From positions 186,001 through 250,000 of the forward strand of contig JAHDVF020000050.1 in the NCBI GenBank assembly GCA_022606425.2: a stretch of 64,000 nucleotides of DNA, read 5' to 3'. The translations under genes and the position numbers were made by a program. The notes beneath the pieces were generated by a model that saw only the letters and a list, made by a program, of their open reading frames with translations, did not search any database and was not told the origin of the DNA. This stretch comes from Lepidostoma basale (Eukaryota; Arthropoda; Insecta; Trichoptera; Lepidostomatidae). Shown here piece by piece: positions 43,490-55,334 of this stretch; position 1 is the first letter of the stretch; each line of letters starts with the position of its first letter.

Positions 43490-44095
43490 ATCAGTTTATC
43501 AGTTTATCAGTTTATTTCATTTCATCAATAGACATTACAAAATTAATTTTTAAGGCATCTATTGAGAACAGGTAAAATAATATATTGGTAAAATAATAAT
43601 ATACTACCAGAAACGCATGAGAGATGGTTGAACATTAGGAAGACAGGATACCCTCCAGAATTAAGAGTATTTGCCTTCTGAACGTACTTTCACTGATATG
43701 AAAGACGTCGATTTCCGAGGAGACCGCGTTCAGCAGATTGATTGCTCTTCCCACCGGTGTCACCAGAGCCAGGTTGGTTCTAGCGGCGGATAGGTAAAAC
43801 AATCTATGCTGGCGCTGTCGGAGATATCTGTCGGGAACAAAAAGACCTACACCCTCCAGCACGGCTGAGTTTTCAAAATATCCCCTGATAAGCCTAAAGA
43901 AATGGGTTATGAGAAACCCGTCTCTTCGAAGCTGCAGAGAATTAGACCCCAACATTCCCAAAAGAAACGCTGTGGGATAGAGCCATGGATAGCTACCATA
44001 CTCCTTCATGTAGAGATACCTCAGAAATTTTTTCTGAACCCTCTCCAGCATAAGGGAATATCTCGCCTCGTGCGGACTCCATATCACAGTAGGTT
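43490..44095 (-). mobile_element. J-family jockey/CR1-like LINE, best 3' copy
   Basis: Intact 150-residue frame (44087-43635): [93 protein letters not shown] segment followed by LG-SL-RR is the standard C-terminal region of jockey/CR1-like reverse transcriptases. The tail at 43490-43515 is (ATCAGTTT)-like. Confidence 0.9.
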
Positions 44096-44099
44096 GTCA

Positions 44100-45170
44100 T
44101 TCAACCAAATGCCGCTTACCTGATTCCGATTTAATGTTTCAAATTCCTAAGGTAGTTTATTATGATCTACAGTATCAAAAGCCTTGCACAATTCAAAATC
44201 CGAAATTAGAACACTTTTTCCTTTTTCGACTTCTGATGAAATTCTCATTACAACCATCTCAGTTGAGTGGTAATTTCGATACCCTGAATCGGTTTATTGC
44301 TAAAAAATACTGTTTTAAATATTTGTGAAGCTGTGATCTTTTCCAGAAGATTTTTAGTAAACGGAAGGCCGGAAATCGGCCAATATTCTTCAAAGACTAT
44401 AAATGTTTATTAAAATATATTTTACTTATCATAAAACCAGTTAAAATTCCATGGTACATCTTATTATTACTCGTGTATAGTAATGCGTTTGAAAATGTAC
44501 CCTTTTGAGTTACACTTTAATTATTCTCTCCATAAAGATAAAACGTAAATGATATTCCATGTATTTTTGCCAAATTGTATAATCTTAATAAGCAAGAAAC
44601 TCGGATAATAACCATCGTGATGTTAATGGAGCACAAATTCGGAGGGCTCACTCGGTGTTAAGCAGGTAATTAGGGCGAGGGTAGGTACTACCTACCCTTT
44701 AGTATAAAAACAGAGACGTAAAATTATTATTTTTCCATTAAAATTTGCGAGTATATCCTTGTTTACCGGGTGAAGGGTAATTTCTTTATTTATTTTTACA
44801 TGGCGAAAATTTAAGGGAAATGTTTCTTGTTAAGTAGGTAGCAATGAAAAATAATTTTTAATTAGCCTAAGGTTTTTAAGTATAAGAATACTTTTTTTTA
44901 ACCCTTCATATCGTGATGTAGCAAAGTTGCTACAAACAAAAAAACCTACTAATATTTGCATGGAATATTGGAGTTTCATACATATTCTTGTTATACTTTA
45001 CACTCTACATTCCCACCTACCTATTAAGGTATTCAAGCCATCGCTAGTGGCGCTAGTTTACAAGAAAGATAAAAAAAACAACTTGACGTTTGGTTGACGG
45101 ATGACCGGCTTCGATTACTGCCAGTTTAATAGGCACATTTTGTACGCACGTAAATTATTAATTGTATAAT
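44100..45170. other. Intronic stretch, nothing recognised
   Basis: AT-rich; no arm or tail of the listed families. A small inverted GGGTAGGTACTACCTACCC at 44680-44698 is the only structure. Confidence 0.45.
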
Positions 45171-45174
45171 ATAT

Positions 45175-45365
45175 CTTCTTTTTCTTAGTGTAGGCCTTGT
45201 GGTCTGTTTCTTAAGACGAATTGGCCTCCTGCGAGGTCGAATCCTAGCTGTCGATCCATCTCTATGGTGGTCTGCCCGGGGGCCGTCTACCTTGGGGCTG
45301 ACTGTGCAACACGATGAAGGGGAGTCTGTCCTAACGAAATCCTCGACCTCGCATATCTCCCTTAA
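45175..45365 (-). mobile_element. RTE-like LINE 3' fragment
   Basis: Starts with a (GAA)n-like tail (45175-45187) and continues GC-rich with the complement of a GGCCTACACTAAG end. The coding content is too short to assign to one of the named families. Confidence 0.4.
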
Positions 45366-45390
45366 CCGATATTTCCTTATAATACAAAAT

Positions 45391-45620
45391 AATGAAATAT
45401 TTAATACGAATGAAAACGTTCGTTTTCTAAAAGTTTTATTATGTTTTATGTGAATGAATTGTTTCGTCTGTCTAAGGCTTTATAATTTTTTTATTGTTGT
45501 TTTTTTCTTCATTTTTTTAATACATTTGATAATGCCTTTGGCAGGCGAAACATGTCATTCACATAAAATATAATAAAACTTCTAAAAACAGAAGTTTTCA
45601 TTCGTTTCATTATTTAATAT
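45391..45620. repeat. Foldback element with GAAACATGTC core
   Basis: Left arm AATACGAATGAAAACGTTCG, GTTTTATGTGAATGAATTG, TTTCGTCTGTCTAAGG; right arm is its near complement, with GCCTTTGGCAGGC hairpin and GAAACATGTC (45547-45556). Spacer is poly-T. Best-preserved two-armed member of this family. Confidence 0.85.
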
Positions 45621-46265
45621 GGGGTTTTAAATCATAGTTCTAGAAGCAATTTTAAATTTCATTTTACAATTAATTTGCTTCAAATACATTTGTATCTACC
45701 ATAAATAGGTAACATCTATTCATTTTGCAAAGTTTATTGAAAATATTAATTTTTGTTGAAAAAGAAATCATAAATGTAAAGGTTAAAAAATAATGTTGCT
45801 TTTTGAATTTCATGGTAGAACTTCATTGTAAATAATGAAAATAAAAATAATTGTTAATTTAATTTTTAAATTAAACCACATAACCCTATGTGAAATTTAA
45901 ATATATATACTTAAAAAAAATTTTTTTTTTTCATTAAACTTTTAAAAGCATTTACAAATGGTCAAATATTTTTTTCTCTTTCTCAGTAATTTTCATAAAT
46001 AAATATATATATTTTTTATGTTTATTGTGTCACTGTGATATCTATGAAATTTTATTTTATTTGTTTATATTCTAAGAACTTTTTTATTTTCTGTTGATCA
46101 TTTCTTCATACCCGTTTTTCCGTTTATTCACGTGTCATTACTATTGCCTATGAATAGGAGTAACTTCCCATCATAGTTTTTCGTTTTATTTTTAACTCGT
46201 AAAAAAACCCGTTTGAAATACGACAAAATAAAATTTCAGTGTCCTATACAGTTTATGCTCCCTAC

Positions 46266-47085
46266 CAGAATTTCTCAAACTATGTTTCGCGCAACACCAG
46301 CGTTTAATTTTGAAAAGTTTTATACACTAACATATTTAAATGTCTTCTACTTAACATAAATCTAGAACAAATAATATAAAACACAATGATATAAAATAAA
46401 ATAACAAAATAAAAATAATTTAACACAAAATGTTATTTTTAGATGGTGCACATATTGTTTATTATGTGATTTAATTAATGTTCCAGGTATCCACCTTTTT
46501 TTTAATTAGCATTAATTAGGCACTTAAAACCAACTAACACCAGCAAGAACTTTAAAAGATATATTGTTAATCTTGTTAAAAACAACAGCTTAAGAGTACT
46601 TGTTGAATATTCAGCATATCTACTTATTACTACTTCTTATGGCCATACAACCCTTGAAGAGTTTTAGCCTCCTTGATGATTTTTCGCCAAGCTCCTCGAT
46701 CCTGCGCCTTTTGCTCCTAGCACTCCGATTCGCCCAACCTAGCCAGACCAGCCGGAACATTGTCTATTAAGCGCTGTCTAGGCCTTCCTAGAGTTCTTAC
46801 TCCAGTCGGTCAAGACGCGTGCAGGGTCTTGATTGCTCTGGTCTCTTCGGCTCGGCATACGTGCCCAATCCAAGCTAGGCGACCGACTCTCACGGTGCTC
46901 GTTAGAAGGGGCTGCTGGGTCATCGTACGGATCTCTTGGTTGGATTCAGCATATCAGTATTTTATAAATATGTATTTTTTTAAACTAAAATTTTGATAGA
47001 CTTTGAACTGAAATTTCCCCTAGTACGTGTTCCGCTAAAATGTATAATTATGCGAAGTGTTCCATTGCAGAAAAGGTTTGGGAAA
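46266..47085. mobile_element. Probable hAT element, interrupted by an H LINE
   Basis: Left CAGAATTTCTCAAACTATGT and right (minus) TAGGGTTTCCCAAACCTTTT are similar ends, and GCGCAACAC / GTGTTCC sub-repeats lie inside both. No exact 8-bp duplication was found, so this is less certain than the MITE at 23381. Confidence 0.5.
46621..46943 (-). mobile_element. H-family RTE-like LINE 3' copy, 12-bp TSD
   Basis: ATTCAGCATATC flanks it exactly (46609-46620 and 46944-46955). The tail side has TACTTATTACTAC then TTATGGCCATACAACCCTTG. 5'-truncated; the longest plus-strand ORF across it is a by-product. Confidence 0.85.
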
Positions 47086-47416
47086 CCCTACTCTCGGCAT
47101 ACGTGATCTGTGAATGTGTTCGTATGACATAAAAGAGGCCGAACTAAATTATGCACAAAGTATCTCTCGATGGAAGTGGGTCCTTCAATATTGTATGACG
47201 ATATCTTTCCGCGGTTTTGAATCCGTTCCTAATACAAAATTAACGGAAATGAAATTTTCAAGAACCGGTAGGTTTGAACGTAGCCTTTTAAGATCGTTAT
47301 AAATCATAACTTAATTTTATTCCAACATTCTAAATTTAATTTATTTATATCGATACGTTTACAAAAAAAAAAAACTCATTCCAGATTAAATTGTATAAGG
47401 TAATGATAGCTAAAGA

Positions 47417-47835
47417 CACATTTAGATGCCTTTGAATATCGATGCTTTGGTACCTTCGGATTTCAATATTGTAGGTATCTTTGAATATCAATACTCTAGG
47501 CACGTACGGATTTCGATGTTATTGGTATCTCCTTGATATCGATGTTATTGGTATCTTCGAATATCGAAATTTTTAGCATCTTCAGATTTCGATGATTTTG
47601 GTACGTTTGGATTTCGATTTTGTTAGTATGTCTTCGGATATCGATGTTGTTGTATTCTTAGGATATTGATTCTATTGGTAATTTGGGATTTCGTTGTTAT
47701 TGGTATCTTTTTCGATATCGATGTTTTTGGTAACTACGGATATCGATGATTTTGGTACCTTTAGATTTCGATGTACTTTTAGTAAGTTCGCATTTCGATA
47801 CTTTTGGTATCTCTTCGGATATCGATATTTTCTTA
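47417..47835. repeat. Degenerate 25-bp minisatellite (about 16 units)
   Basis: Repeating consensus GGATATCGATGTT then TTTTGGTATCTTC, 23-28 bp per unit, each with ATATCGAT or ATTTCGAT. Units diverge by several bases. A lone unit-like sequence is at 50850-50885 (TATCTTTGGATATGTATG then TTTTTGGTATC). Confidence 0.85.
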
Positions 47836-47984
47836 TTATTTAGTTTTATTGATGCACGAACAAAGCAAATATTAAGTAAATCCATAAATTCTATCGATTA
47901 GGTACTTCAATAAGATGTCTACACAACGTTTGAAATGCTGACGTGCAATTGCACCACCATTCGATGTACGTAAAAATATGATGT

Positions 47985-48190
47985 TCTTCTTCTTCTCCGT
48001 CGTATTCCTCATGATTGAGGGTTATGTCCATTCTGTAAACCATTGACCATGGCACGCCATGCTCTCCTGTGCGTCAGTCTCCAGGCTGCAGCTAATGAGA
48101 GCTCAATCAGCTCCTTGATTTGATCGGACCCGTGGTTCGGTGATCGTCCTTGTGGTTGCCTTCCCTTCTACTTTGCCCACGATGATTTTT
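47985..48190 (-). mobile_element. RTE-like LINE 3' fragment
   Basis: A (GAAGAA)n tail at 47985-47997 precedes the complement of a decayed C-terminal region (TGGCACGCCATGCTCTCCTG, GTGCGTCAGTCTCCAGGCTG). Family not resolved; similar in style to F and G. Confidence 0.45.
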
Positions 48191-48206
48191 ATTTATTTAT
48201 TTATTA

Positions 48207-49377
48207 GGTCCTTACATATGAAATTGGCGTTTTGCCGTACTGGCAACTTTGATCTCAAATATCTTCTCTTTGGTTAGGAATTCCAAATTCAAATTTATAC
48301 AGCTATTTACTCAAGTATTTCGAAATTTATAATTCATTTGTTTTTTCCTCAATTGTTTTTTTTCTTTGCGTCGCTCAGTTTACAAAATGGAAAACATGAA
48401 ATATCGCGTTATTTACGAGTACGAGTTCCACCGTGGCACCAGTGCTGCAGAAACGACTCGAAGGATTAATGATGTTTATGGCGACGGTGCCGCAAAAGAA
48501 AACACAGTGCGTTTTTGGTTCCAACGTTTTCGTTCTGGAAATTTCGACCTGCAGAACAAGCCCCGTGGACGGCCGGAGACCAAAGTTGATAATGAAGAAT
48601 TGAAGGCTATTGTGGAAGCGGATCCATCGCAAACCACGTCCGAGTTAGCTGCAGGCTGCGGTGTTAGTGATAAAACTGTTTTAATCCGCTTGAAGCAAAT
48701 TGGGAAGGTGAAAAAGCTTGAAAGGTGGGTACCTCAAGGGTTGAGTGAAGCAAATCAACAAACGGGTTGAGTGAAGCAAATCAACAAACGCGCGTTGACT
48801 GCTGCGTTGCATTACTCAACCGGCACAATAATGAAGGGATTTTGAATCGAATCATTACCTGTGATGAAAAGTGGATCCTGTATGAAAATTGGAAGCGCTC
48901 ATCGCAATGGCTGAACCCTGCCGAACCAGCCAAACCATGCCCCAAGCGAAAATTGACTCTAAAAAGTTACTTGTGAGCGTTTGGTGGACTAGTGCTGGTG
49001 TCGTTCACTACAGCTTTCTTAAATCTGGCCAGACGATTACGGCAGATGTCTATTGTCAACAACTGCAAACCATAATGGAAAAGCTAGCTGCTAAACAACG
49101 AAGGCTGGTTAATCGCTCTAGGCCACTGCTGCTTCATGATAACGCTAGACCACACACTGCACAGCAGACGGCTACCAAATTAGAAGATCTTCAATTGGAA
49201 TGTCTAAGACATCCACCGTACTCTCCGGACTCTAAAGGGATCGATGAACTACCTATGAGAATGGAAAAGTGCATAGATAGCAATGGTACATACTTTGATT
49301 AAATAAATATATTATATTTAAAAGAAATCAACTTTATGTTCCTCCCATACAAAACGCCAATTTCATATGTAAGGACC
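48207..49377 (+). mobile_element. Mariner (cecropia-type), near-complete but internally deleted
   Basis: 1171 bp, perfect 28-bp terminal inverted repeats beginning GGTCCTTACATATG, TA on both sides (48205-48206, 49378-49379). The transposase reads in two frames: 48366-48770 (helix-turn-helix part, RVIYEYEFHRGTSAAETTRR to RWVPQGLSEANQQTG, with an 18-bp tandem duplication that ends in a stop), 48767-48976 (ITCDEKWILYENWKRSSQWL, first Asp), 48889-49302 (SVWWTSAGVVHYSFLKSGQT, LLLHDNARPHTA second Asp, PPYSPD third Asp). YSPD is joined directly to KGIDELPMRMEKCID, so about 44 residues between them are missing. Inactive by at least one stop, one frameshift and the deletion. Confidence 0.95.
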
Positions 49378-49384
49378 TAATATT

Positions 49385-49738
49385 TTCATTTATTTATTTT
49401 AATGTATCCTAAGCATTACATAATTATTTTCCAATACACTAAGGATACAAGTTGGACATACACAAAAATAAGTTAAACAATAAAATAATAAAAAGAGCGA
49501 GAAACACAAGATACATGACAAATTAATAAAATGAATATACAATTATAATTAGGACAGTGTTTCCCTCAGATGAGACAGACTATCACAAAATAGTCAAATT
49601 CCGAGGTGATATGATTTAGCAAAGATATTGCTCTACCTACCGGCATGACCATCGGCAGGTTGGTTCTGCATCGTGGGAGATTAAACAATCTATAATATAA
49701 TATGTGAGCTTTTCAAGGTTGTCCTGATCTCTCTGGGC
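49385..49738 (-). mobile_element. J2-family LINE 3' fragment
   Basis: Reverse of the element at 21901-22172: (AAAT)n tail at 49386-49402, the same 3' UTR, then CTACCTACCGGCATGACC encoding the VMPVGR block and TTGGTTCTGCATCGTGG. Directly right of the mariner. Confidence 0.75.
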
Positions 49739-49830
49739 TATAATAATAATAATAATAATAAATTGGATAATTTATAAAGCGCCATTTTTATGAATTGCTC
49801 ATCTCAAGGGCGCTGATATTCTATATGTGA
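49739..49830 (-). mobile_element. K-family LINE 3' end
   Basis: (ATA)n run at 49740-49765, then AATTGGATAATTTATAAAGCG and ATGAATTGCTCATCTCAAGG, as at 16175-16240. The remaining element is missing. Confidence 0.7.
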
Positions 49831-50089
49831 TATGATACTCTATATGTCTAAAATATTTAAACACTTTCTGAGAGCACATTCGCGAGAGTCATGCCTTGAT
49901 ACCCAGCTGGTCAATGATCGACTGCTTTGTTATTAACGTCCAAGGTTTGCGCAGAATTTGTCGCCAGCACCACATCTCGAAAACATCAATTTCGGACCTC
50001 TCCGATGTTCGCATAGTCCACGACTCGCAACTTTAAAAGAAAATAGAGAAAACAAGGGTTTGAACCATGAGTATATTAGTATATTGAAC

Positions 50090-50730
50090 TTAGCTAACTA
50101 CCTAACTAACCATCACGCCATTTCGCCGGAGTGGTAGGGAGAGAGGATGGATCGCCACAATGTTCTGTCCTGGCATACCTCTCGGACTTCCTCTACATTC
50201 ATACATTGTACCATGCACGCAAGTCGATTATTCCGACTTCGAATGTGGGCGCCTTTTAGTAATTGATTAATTTGGTCATGCCATGTTTTCCTCGGTTGTC
50301 CTTGGCTTCTTTTTCCACTAACGCTGCCTGTGTACAACTCTTTAACCATTCTACTCTCATCCACTCGTTCCATATGTCCAATTCATCTCAGGGATCCTTT
50401 TTTAATTTTATCCATGATGCAGTCATCTGCCTTTCATTTCTCTCTTATTTCATGGTTCGGTATTCTATAATACAACGTTTTCCTGCACATTCTTCTTAGT
50501 GATCTCATTTCTACGGAGTTTATCATGCTTTCATCCTTCTTTTGCCAGCTCCAAGCTTCACTTCCATTACCGAGGGTTGGCACTAGAACTCCATTGTGTA
50601 CTGCCATCTTTGCTTCTGTGGATATCTTTCTATTTGCAGTGATGACTTTGAGTGCGCCATTTATTTTATTCCCAACACCAACCCTTCTTTCTATGTTTTT
50701 CTCTATTTTTCCGTCTCTTGTAAACATGAA
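50090..50730 (-). mobile_element. A2 RTE-like LINE, best 3' copy
   Basis: Two open pieces: 50727-50434 (MFTRDGKIEKNIERRVGVGN, then AKMAVHNGVLVPTLGNGSEA) and 50373-50113 ([60 protein letters not shown]). (TTAG)n tail at 50090-50108. Differs from A1 in the SVSGKRS and LLKG segments, so A2 is a distinct subfamily. Confidence 0.85.
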
Positions 50731-50849
50731 CTTAGCGTTATATAACAGTACACAAAAAAGTTAAAAAAGATAATAGCCCAAGATAATGAATATTGGAATG
50801 GTATTTTAAATATCGCTGTTTTTATTTTTTTTTTGCACATTATTTTTAA

Positions 50850-51690
50850 AGTATCTTTGGATATGTATGTTTTTGGTATCATATCCTGCGCAGGGGCTTA
50901 AATAAAAAATCATCTCCTTTAATGGAAAATATTTTTGTTCATTCCTATATTATGGAGTATGGAGCGTCGAAAAAGTTTACTGTTTTCGATGAAAATATTC
51001 ACGAGGGAAAGTGGCCGGAAAGAACTTCCTTCCTTTTTAATGCTTTATGACGTATTATGTCAAAAACACTTCGAACTTCGGAAGTTTGGAATTTGGTGTA
51101 AAATTGTTAGTGGCATATAAAAAAAGTTTCGTAATTCTTGAATGCATCATGTATGTACTAGGGGAAGGAAGTAGCTGTATCAAAAGTTTAAAAATAAATA
51201 GGATATTTAGAAAATAACGTCCCTAAAAGGATATGATTTTTTTCTAATTTTAATAAACCGGACCCGAATTTAAATTCTCACATACATAACAACGCAATCA
51301 ATCATCTTTAAACACGACATGTTTTATTTTTAATAATATAAAAATTCACTGTTAACGAATATTTGGACTAAACTTATTTTTTTTACTATCTTTACACTAT
51401 TTGATTAATTTTACCTAATGCTCACCGGTTTCGCAGAGCGAATAATCCCGAATTGTTCCGCTGAAGTTACGGTTGTATCGAAACGAGTTTTGCAAAGTAT
51501 TAATTGTAAACAAGTAATACCAAAATATTGTAAAAAAATATATGATGCAGTTAAAGACTTTTTTTTTTAATTATTTAATTCTTTTTGTGTTATTTATTTA
51601 TTATATTTTATTTTGTTAATGCTCTTTGCAGTAAAACTTGTATCTATTTCGGAAGAAACATGAAAATATCTCCAATTTTTTTCTTTATTT
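50850..51690. other. Intronic stretch, little recognised
   Basis: AT-rich. One minisatellite-like unit at 50850-50885 and a CACCGGTTTCGCAGAGCG scrap at 51422 resembling the foldback core. ORFs lack recognisable domains. Confidence 0.4.
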
Positions 51691-51745
51691 CAATAGCGAC
51701 CGGTTTCGTCAGGCTAGCCGGTATCGACAGACTGGAGAATAAAAA
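51690..51745. repeat. Half foldback element
   Basis: GCGACCGGTTTCGTCAGGCT, then AGCCGGTATCGACAGACTGG: the left arm of the 53711-53800 family (core on the minus strand 51698-51707). Confidence 0.65.
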
Positions 51746-51925
51746 AAAACATAGTTTTATTTACCTACTTATTATTTAAAATGAACTTCTGTCAAACGAT
51801 TTTATTTAAATTATTAGATTATCTTACATTATGTCCCCTTATAATGTGATGTTACGATTGCCTAGTAATAGGAGTGTCGTCGAGTTTAACAAAAATTAAG
51901 CCAAATAAAGATTATGATTGTTATA

Positions 51926-51995
51926 CAGTAAAACCTCCATAAAACGGACTATTTGAGGGGAAGGGGTATCCGTTCAAGCCGAAAGTCCGTTATTT
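51926..51995 (+). mobile_element. Pogo/Tigger-like terminus
   Basis: TA then CAGTAAAACCTCCATAAAAC followed by GGACT, and a mirrored AGTCCGTTATTTG nearby. CAGTA(A/T)AACCTC is the usual pogo/Tigger end. No opposite terminus was found, so only one end is claimed. Confidence 0.5.
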
Positions 51996-52244
51996 GATAA
52001 TAGGTTTAAAATAAATCAAAAAACTTTGAGAGTTTTTGAGAAATTTACCTATTAATCATCATTAGTTCAAAGAAAAACCTTAAAATTGTTTTATTTAACA
52101 ACTAAAAAAATTGCATTATATACTTTCTCCCCCACCCTTAAGATTTTCTTAATTCAATATAAGGACACACTGTTTGGCGATTAGGTTCAGTTTGAGAATA
52201 CCCTCGCAAGGCGAAACAAATTTGTCCCAATTTATATAAATTAA

Positions 52245-52704
52245 TTTATATGTATGGAAGCGGAGCATGGAACTGGCAAAAGAAGGATGAAAGTAGAATA
52301 AATGCAGTATAAATGAGATCTCTAGAAGACGAATGTGTAGATACCCTGTGTATGCTAGAGTGTCGAATGAAAATATAAGAAGTGAATGCGGTGCGAACGA
52401 TGGTGTTATGAACAAAATAATGAAAGGATCATTAAGATGGTTTGGGCATATGGAAAAAATGGTAAAAAGATTATATTATAAATGGAACCAGAAATAGAGG
52501 AAGACCGAGGAAAATGTGGCACGATCAAATAAATCAAATATTGAATGTCAGCCATGTGAGGAGTCAGAGAAATCGACGCGCGTGCGTGACACGATGTATG
52601 AATGTTGAGGAAGCGAAAGAAATTTGTCAGGAAAGAAAATTGTGGCAGTCTATTCTTTCTGCCTACTCCTTCGGGGAGACGGCGTGATGGTTAGTTAGTT
52701 AGTT
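52245..52704 (+). mobile_element. A1 RTE-like LINE 3' copy, 14-bp TSD
   Basis: TTTATATAAATTAA flanks it exactly (52231-52244 and 52705-52718). Contains YGSGAWNWQKKDESRINAV- to QERKLWQSILSAYSFGETA-like codons with a few frameshifts, then (TTAG)3. The clean duplication marks a relatively young insertion. Confidence 0.92.
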
Positions 52705-52799
52705 TTTATATAAATTAAATCCAAGTAAAACCACTAAACAATCGTGTTTACTATTATAAGTTAAAAATGTACATATTCTTATGTGTTTACGTAGAGTGA

Positions 52800-53340
52800 A
52801 ATCTAGTGTATACACGGACGCTATGTTTACAGATTGCCGGATTTCATACAAATGTTCAAAATTCCGGCTATCAATTTGGCTACAGATGCCCGCGTCGCCA
52901 AAAATTACTCTCGAGAATGCTTCGGTGCCCTAATTGCCAAAAGTTGTTAACGAGATCACAAAAGCTTTCCATCCTTCCCTTTATCCGTTCATCGCCTCAT
53001 TGTTCCTTGCAATTCATTAGGCCTTAATCTCGTTTTGCAAAATGACTAGCATACTTTAAGGACCCATTCCGCCGAGCGCGTCGAGCCCCGTGGCCAAAGT
53101 TAACTTTTGTAAAACTATCCGACCGTTTTAATTTGGAATCTGCCACCCGTCAAACTTCGCACACGCCGCCTTGAATTTTCGGCATTAACATTCTGATCCG
53201 GCGATTGCCCGCACTAAATGAGAATGTGCTCTTGGCGTGCTTATCTCTTTGTACCTTATACCCTCCTGGTATTCTGGGAAAAAAATGCTATCGTTATAGA
53301 AATCTGTGATTGATCCGAGGTTCAGGATCACGTGGTCGGG
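52800..53340. other. GC-richer unique block, candidate conserved non-coding element
   Basis: No transposon family is recognisable in this half-kilobase, and CpG is high around 53070-53230 (CCGAGCGCGTCGAGCCCCGT). The 73-codon ORF at 52806-53027 shows no domain. Possible enhancer in the neurobeachin intron. Confidence 0.4.
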
Positions 53341-53634
53341 TGACGTCAAGCTTTGTGCTTGAAATAAATTTTATGGTTTTAATCAATCCGTACTCCCCTT
53401 CGAGCTGGACTCCTGAAAAGGCATTTTTGTGGTCAGGGGAATGAAAGGGGTGATTTTTTATATGGGTATCTAGTACAACTGTAGTATATATGTAATTCCA
53501 ATTCGAATGTCTTGATATTTATAGTTGTATTATTGTTTTAGAATTTTTAAGTCACATAGTAGTTAAGTTAAAGAGTATCTTGTCTTCCTAAAGTCGACCA
53601 TCTCTCGTGCGTTCCTGGTTTTATATATAACCAA

Positions 53635-53985
53635 ATTAATACGAATGAAGTTTTTTTATATTTTGTGGGAATGACATGTTTCGCCCTTCTAAGGCATTAT
53701 CAACGGTTTCGACCGGTTTCGCCAGGCTGGCTGACATCGACAGAGTCAGCCTGGCGAAACCGGTCGCTATCGAAATAAAGACAAAAGTGCACGTTGTGAT
53801 TAAAATATCAATTTATTTAATTTTTACTAAAAATTAACTTCCATTATGAGATTTCAGTAAAATCAATTCAGTGATTTATAATTATTTAGAATGAAAACGT
53901 CAGTTTTATAGAAGTTTTATTATATTTTATGGGAATGACATATTTCGCCCTTCTAAGGCATCATCAAATGTGACGAAACTTCAAC
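53635..53985. repeat. Composite foldback cluster
   Basis: 53635-53705: half element with GACATGTTTCGCCC (minus core 53673-53682). 53711-53800: two-armed element GACCGGTTTCGCCAGGCTGG ... CAGCCTGGCGAAACCGGTCG (plus core 53756-53765). 53880-53985: half element with GACATATTTCGCCC. 53565-53640 has a J LINE scrap (TATCTTGTCTTCCTAAAGTC). Confidence 0.8.
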
Positions 53986-54479
53986 TCGTTGCAGTTTATA
54001 TACACTAGTAAATGGAGCAAAATATGGTAATTAACGAAAATTTGGGTAGGTCCAGGATACTGAATAATATTATATAAATCAAAAATAAGTTATTTAAGGT
54101 GAGACGAAGTGTTTCTAAGAGAAACATATTTTTACAAATAATTTACAAATGATTTTACATATTTCAAGGTGACCAATGAATCTAAGTATTGAATATAAAA
54201 TAAAACCGCCATCCTGTGTGCGTAGATTCAATTGATCTCTTTGCATCTGAAATGTGAAATAAATACAGTGCAGAATCAAGAGTTCTTTGAATCTAATTAT
54301 ATATCGGAAATACGTTAAGGAGTGGGGATGAATATATGTTAGTTTGTTCATTTATTAAAGTAAAATTAGAGTTTTTGTTACGATGATTATGTTATGGTTA
54401 TAATATATTTTCAAATAAGTTATGGTTATCTCTCAAAGGATATGTGATTAATTACTGCATTTTATTTTTCTATTTTCTT

Positions 54480-54900
54480 ATATTATTTTTTCTTGTACAA
54501 CTGTTTTTCGCCATCTTGTATAATCTCTAACGTGCGTGATTATCTCGTAGCGTGTAAACACTGAAGTTTCGGCATCCGAGTAAAGACAATGTACCACGTG
54601 ATATTCCATTTTCAAGCGCCTGTCCTTTTTCCGAAATCTCTGCCAGAATCTCGCCCCTGCTACTGGCCGCGTGTGTGTATAGGTTCCATATAAGTAGGCA
54701 CTAGCTTCGCCCTTTAGTTCACGTAAGTTCCGTTTGCTCCGGCCGACTTTTATGTGTGTATTTGCATAGATTAAAAGCACGGATGCCCGTTTCCCGCGTC
54801 GGTTCGAGTCGATAAATATTCAGGAGCGGGTCGAACTGCCGTTTTCTATGCCACGTGTTCCGCTCCTGACTTCATGTGGGCCAACTTTGTATGTAAGTAA
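54480..54900. other. GC-richer unique block, candidate conserved non-coding element
   Basis: Two CACGTG E-boxes (54595-54600 and 54851-54856) and a 9-bp inverted repeat CAGGAGCGG / CCGCTCCTG (54821-54829, 54860-54868) stand in a stretch without known repeats. The minus ORF 54780-54478 (100 codons) has no recognisable domain and I do not call it a gene. Confidence 0.4.
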
Positions 54901-55194
54901 CAATCAGGATGAGATAAAATGGCAGATACTCGTTTGTATTCTGTTTTTGAAATCTTTTCTTATAGTCTCAAAGAACTTAGCCATTATAGTTTTTTTTCTT
55001 CTTATTTTCTAATTAGCTGATCGGTTTTTAGGATGTCAAGCGTGGAACGTGGTATGAATTATTTTCGAATTGTTTATAGATTTTTTTTAAATGCAGTCGG
55101 TTTAAAATATATCTATCTTTCTTCTCTTTTCAAACGTTAAATTTCACATTTTTTTTTTAAATGTAAACTATTGTAGAATAGGAAAATATGTAAA

Positions 55195-55262
55195 TAAAAA
55201 CAAACCACCACGCCGTTTCCCCGGAGGGGTAGGGAGAGGGAATAGACCACTACACTTCTCTA
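55195..55262 (-). mobile_element. A2 LINE terminal scrap
   Basis: AACAAACCACCACGCCGTTTCCC then CGGAGGGGTAGG is the reversed last 60 bp of family A; the rest is lost. Confidence 0.6.
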
Positions 55263-55334
55263 TCTGTCTAATTCTCTAATGTCTCAAAAGTACGTATTAA
55301 TAATCAATGATCAACTTAATATAACCAGTTGGTT

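Noticed and set aside
54478..54780. 100-residue minus-strand ORF
   Set aside because: No domain, no splice or promoter context, and no composition typical of coding DNA. Kept only as part of a GC-rich non-coding block.
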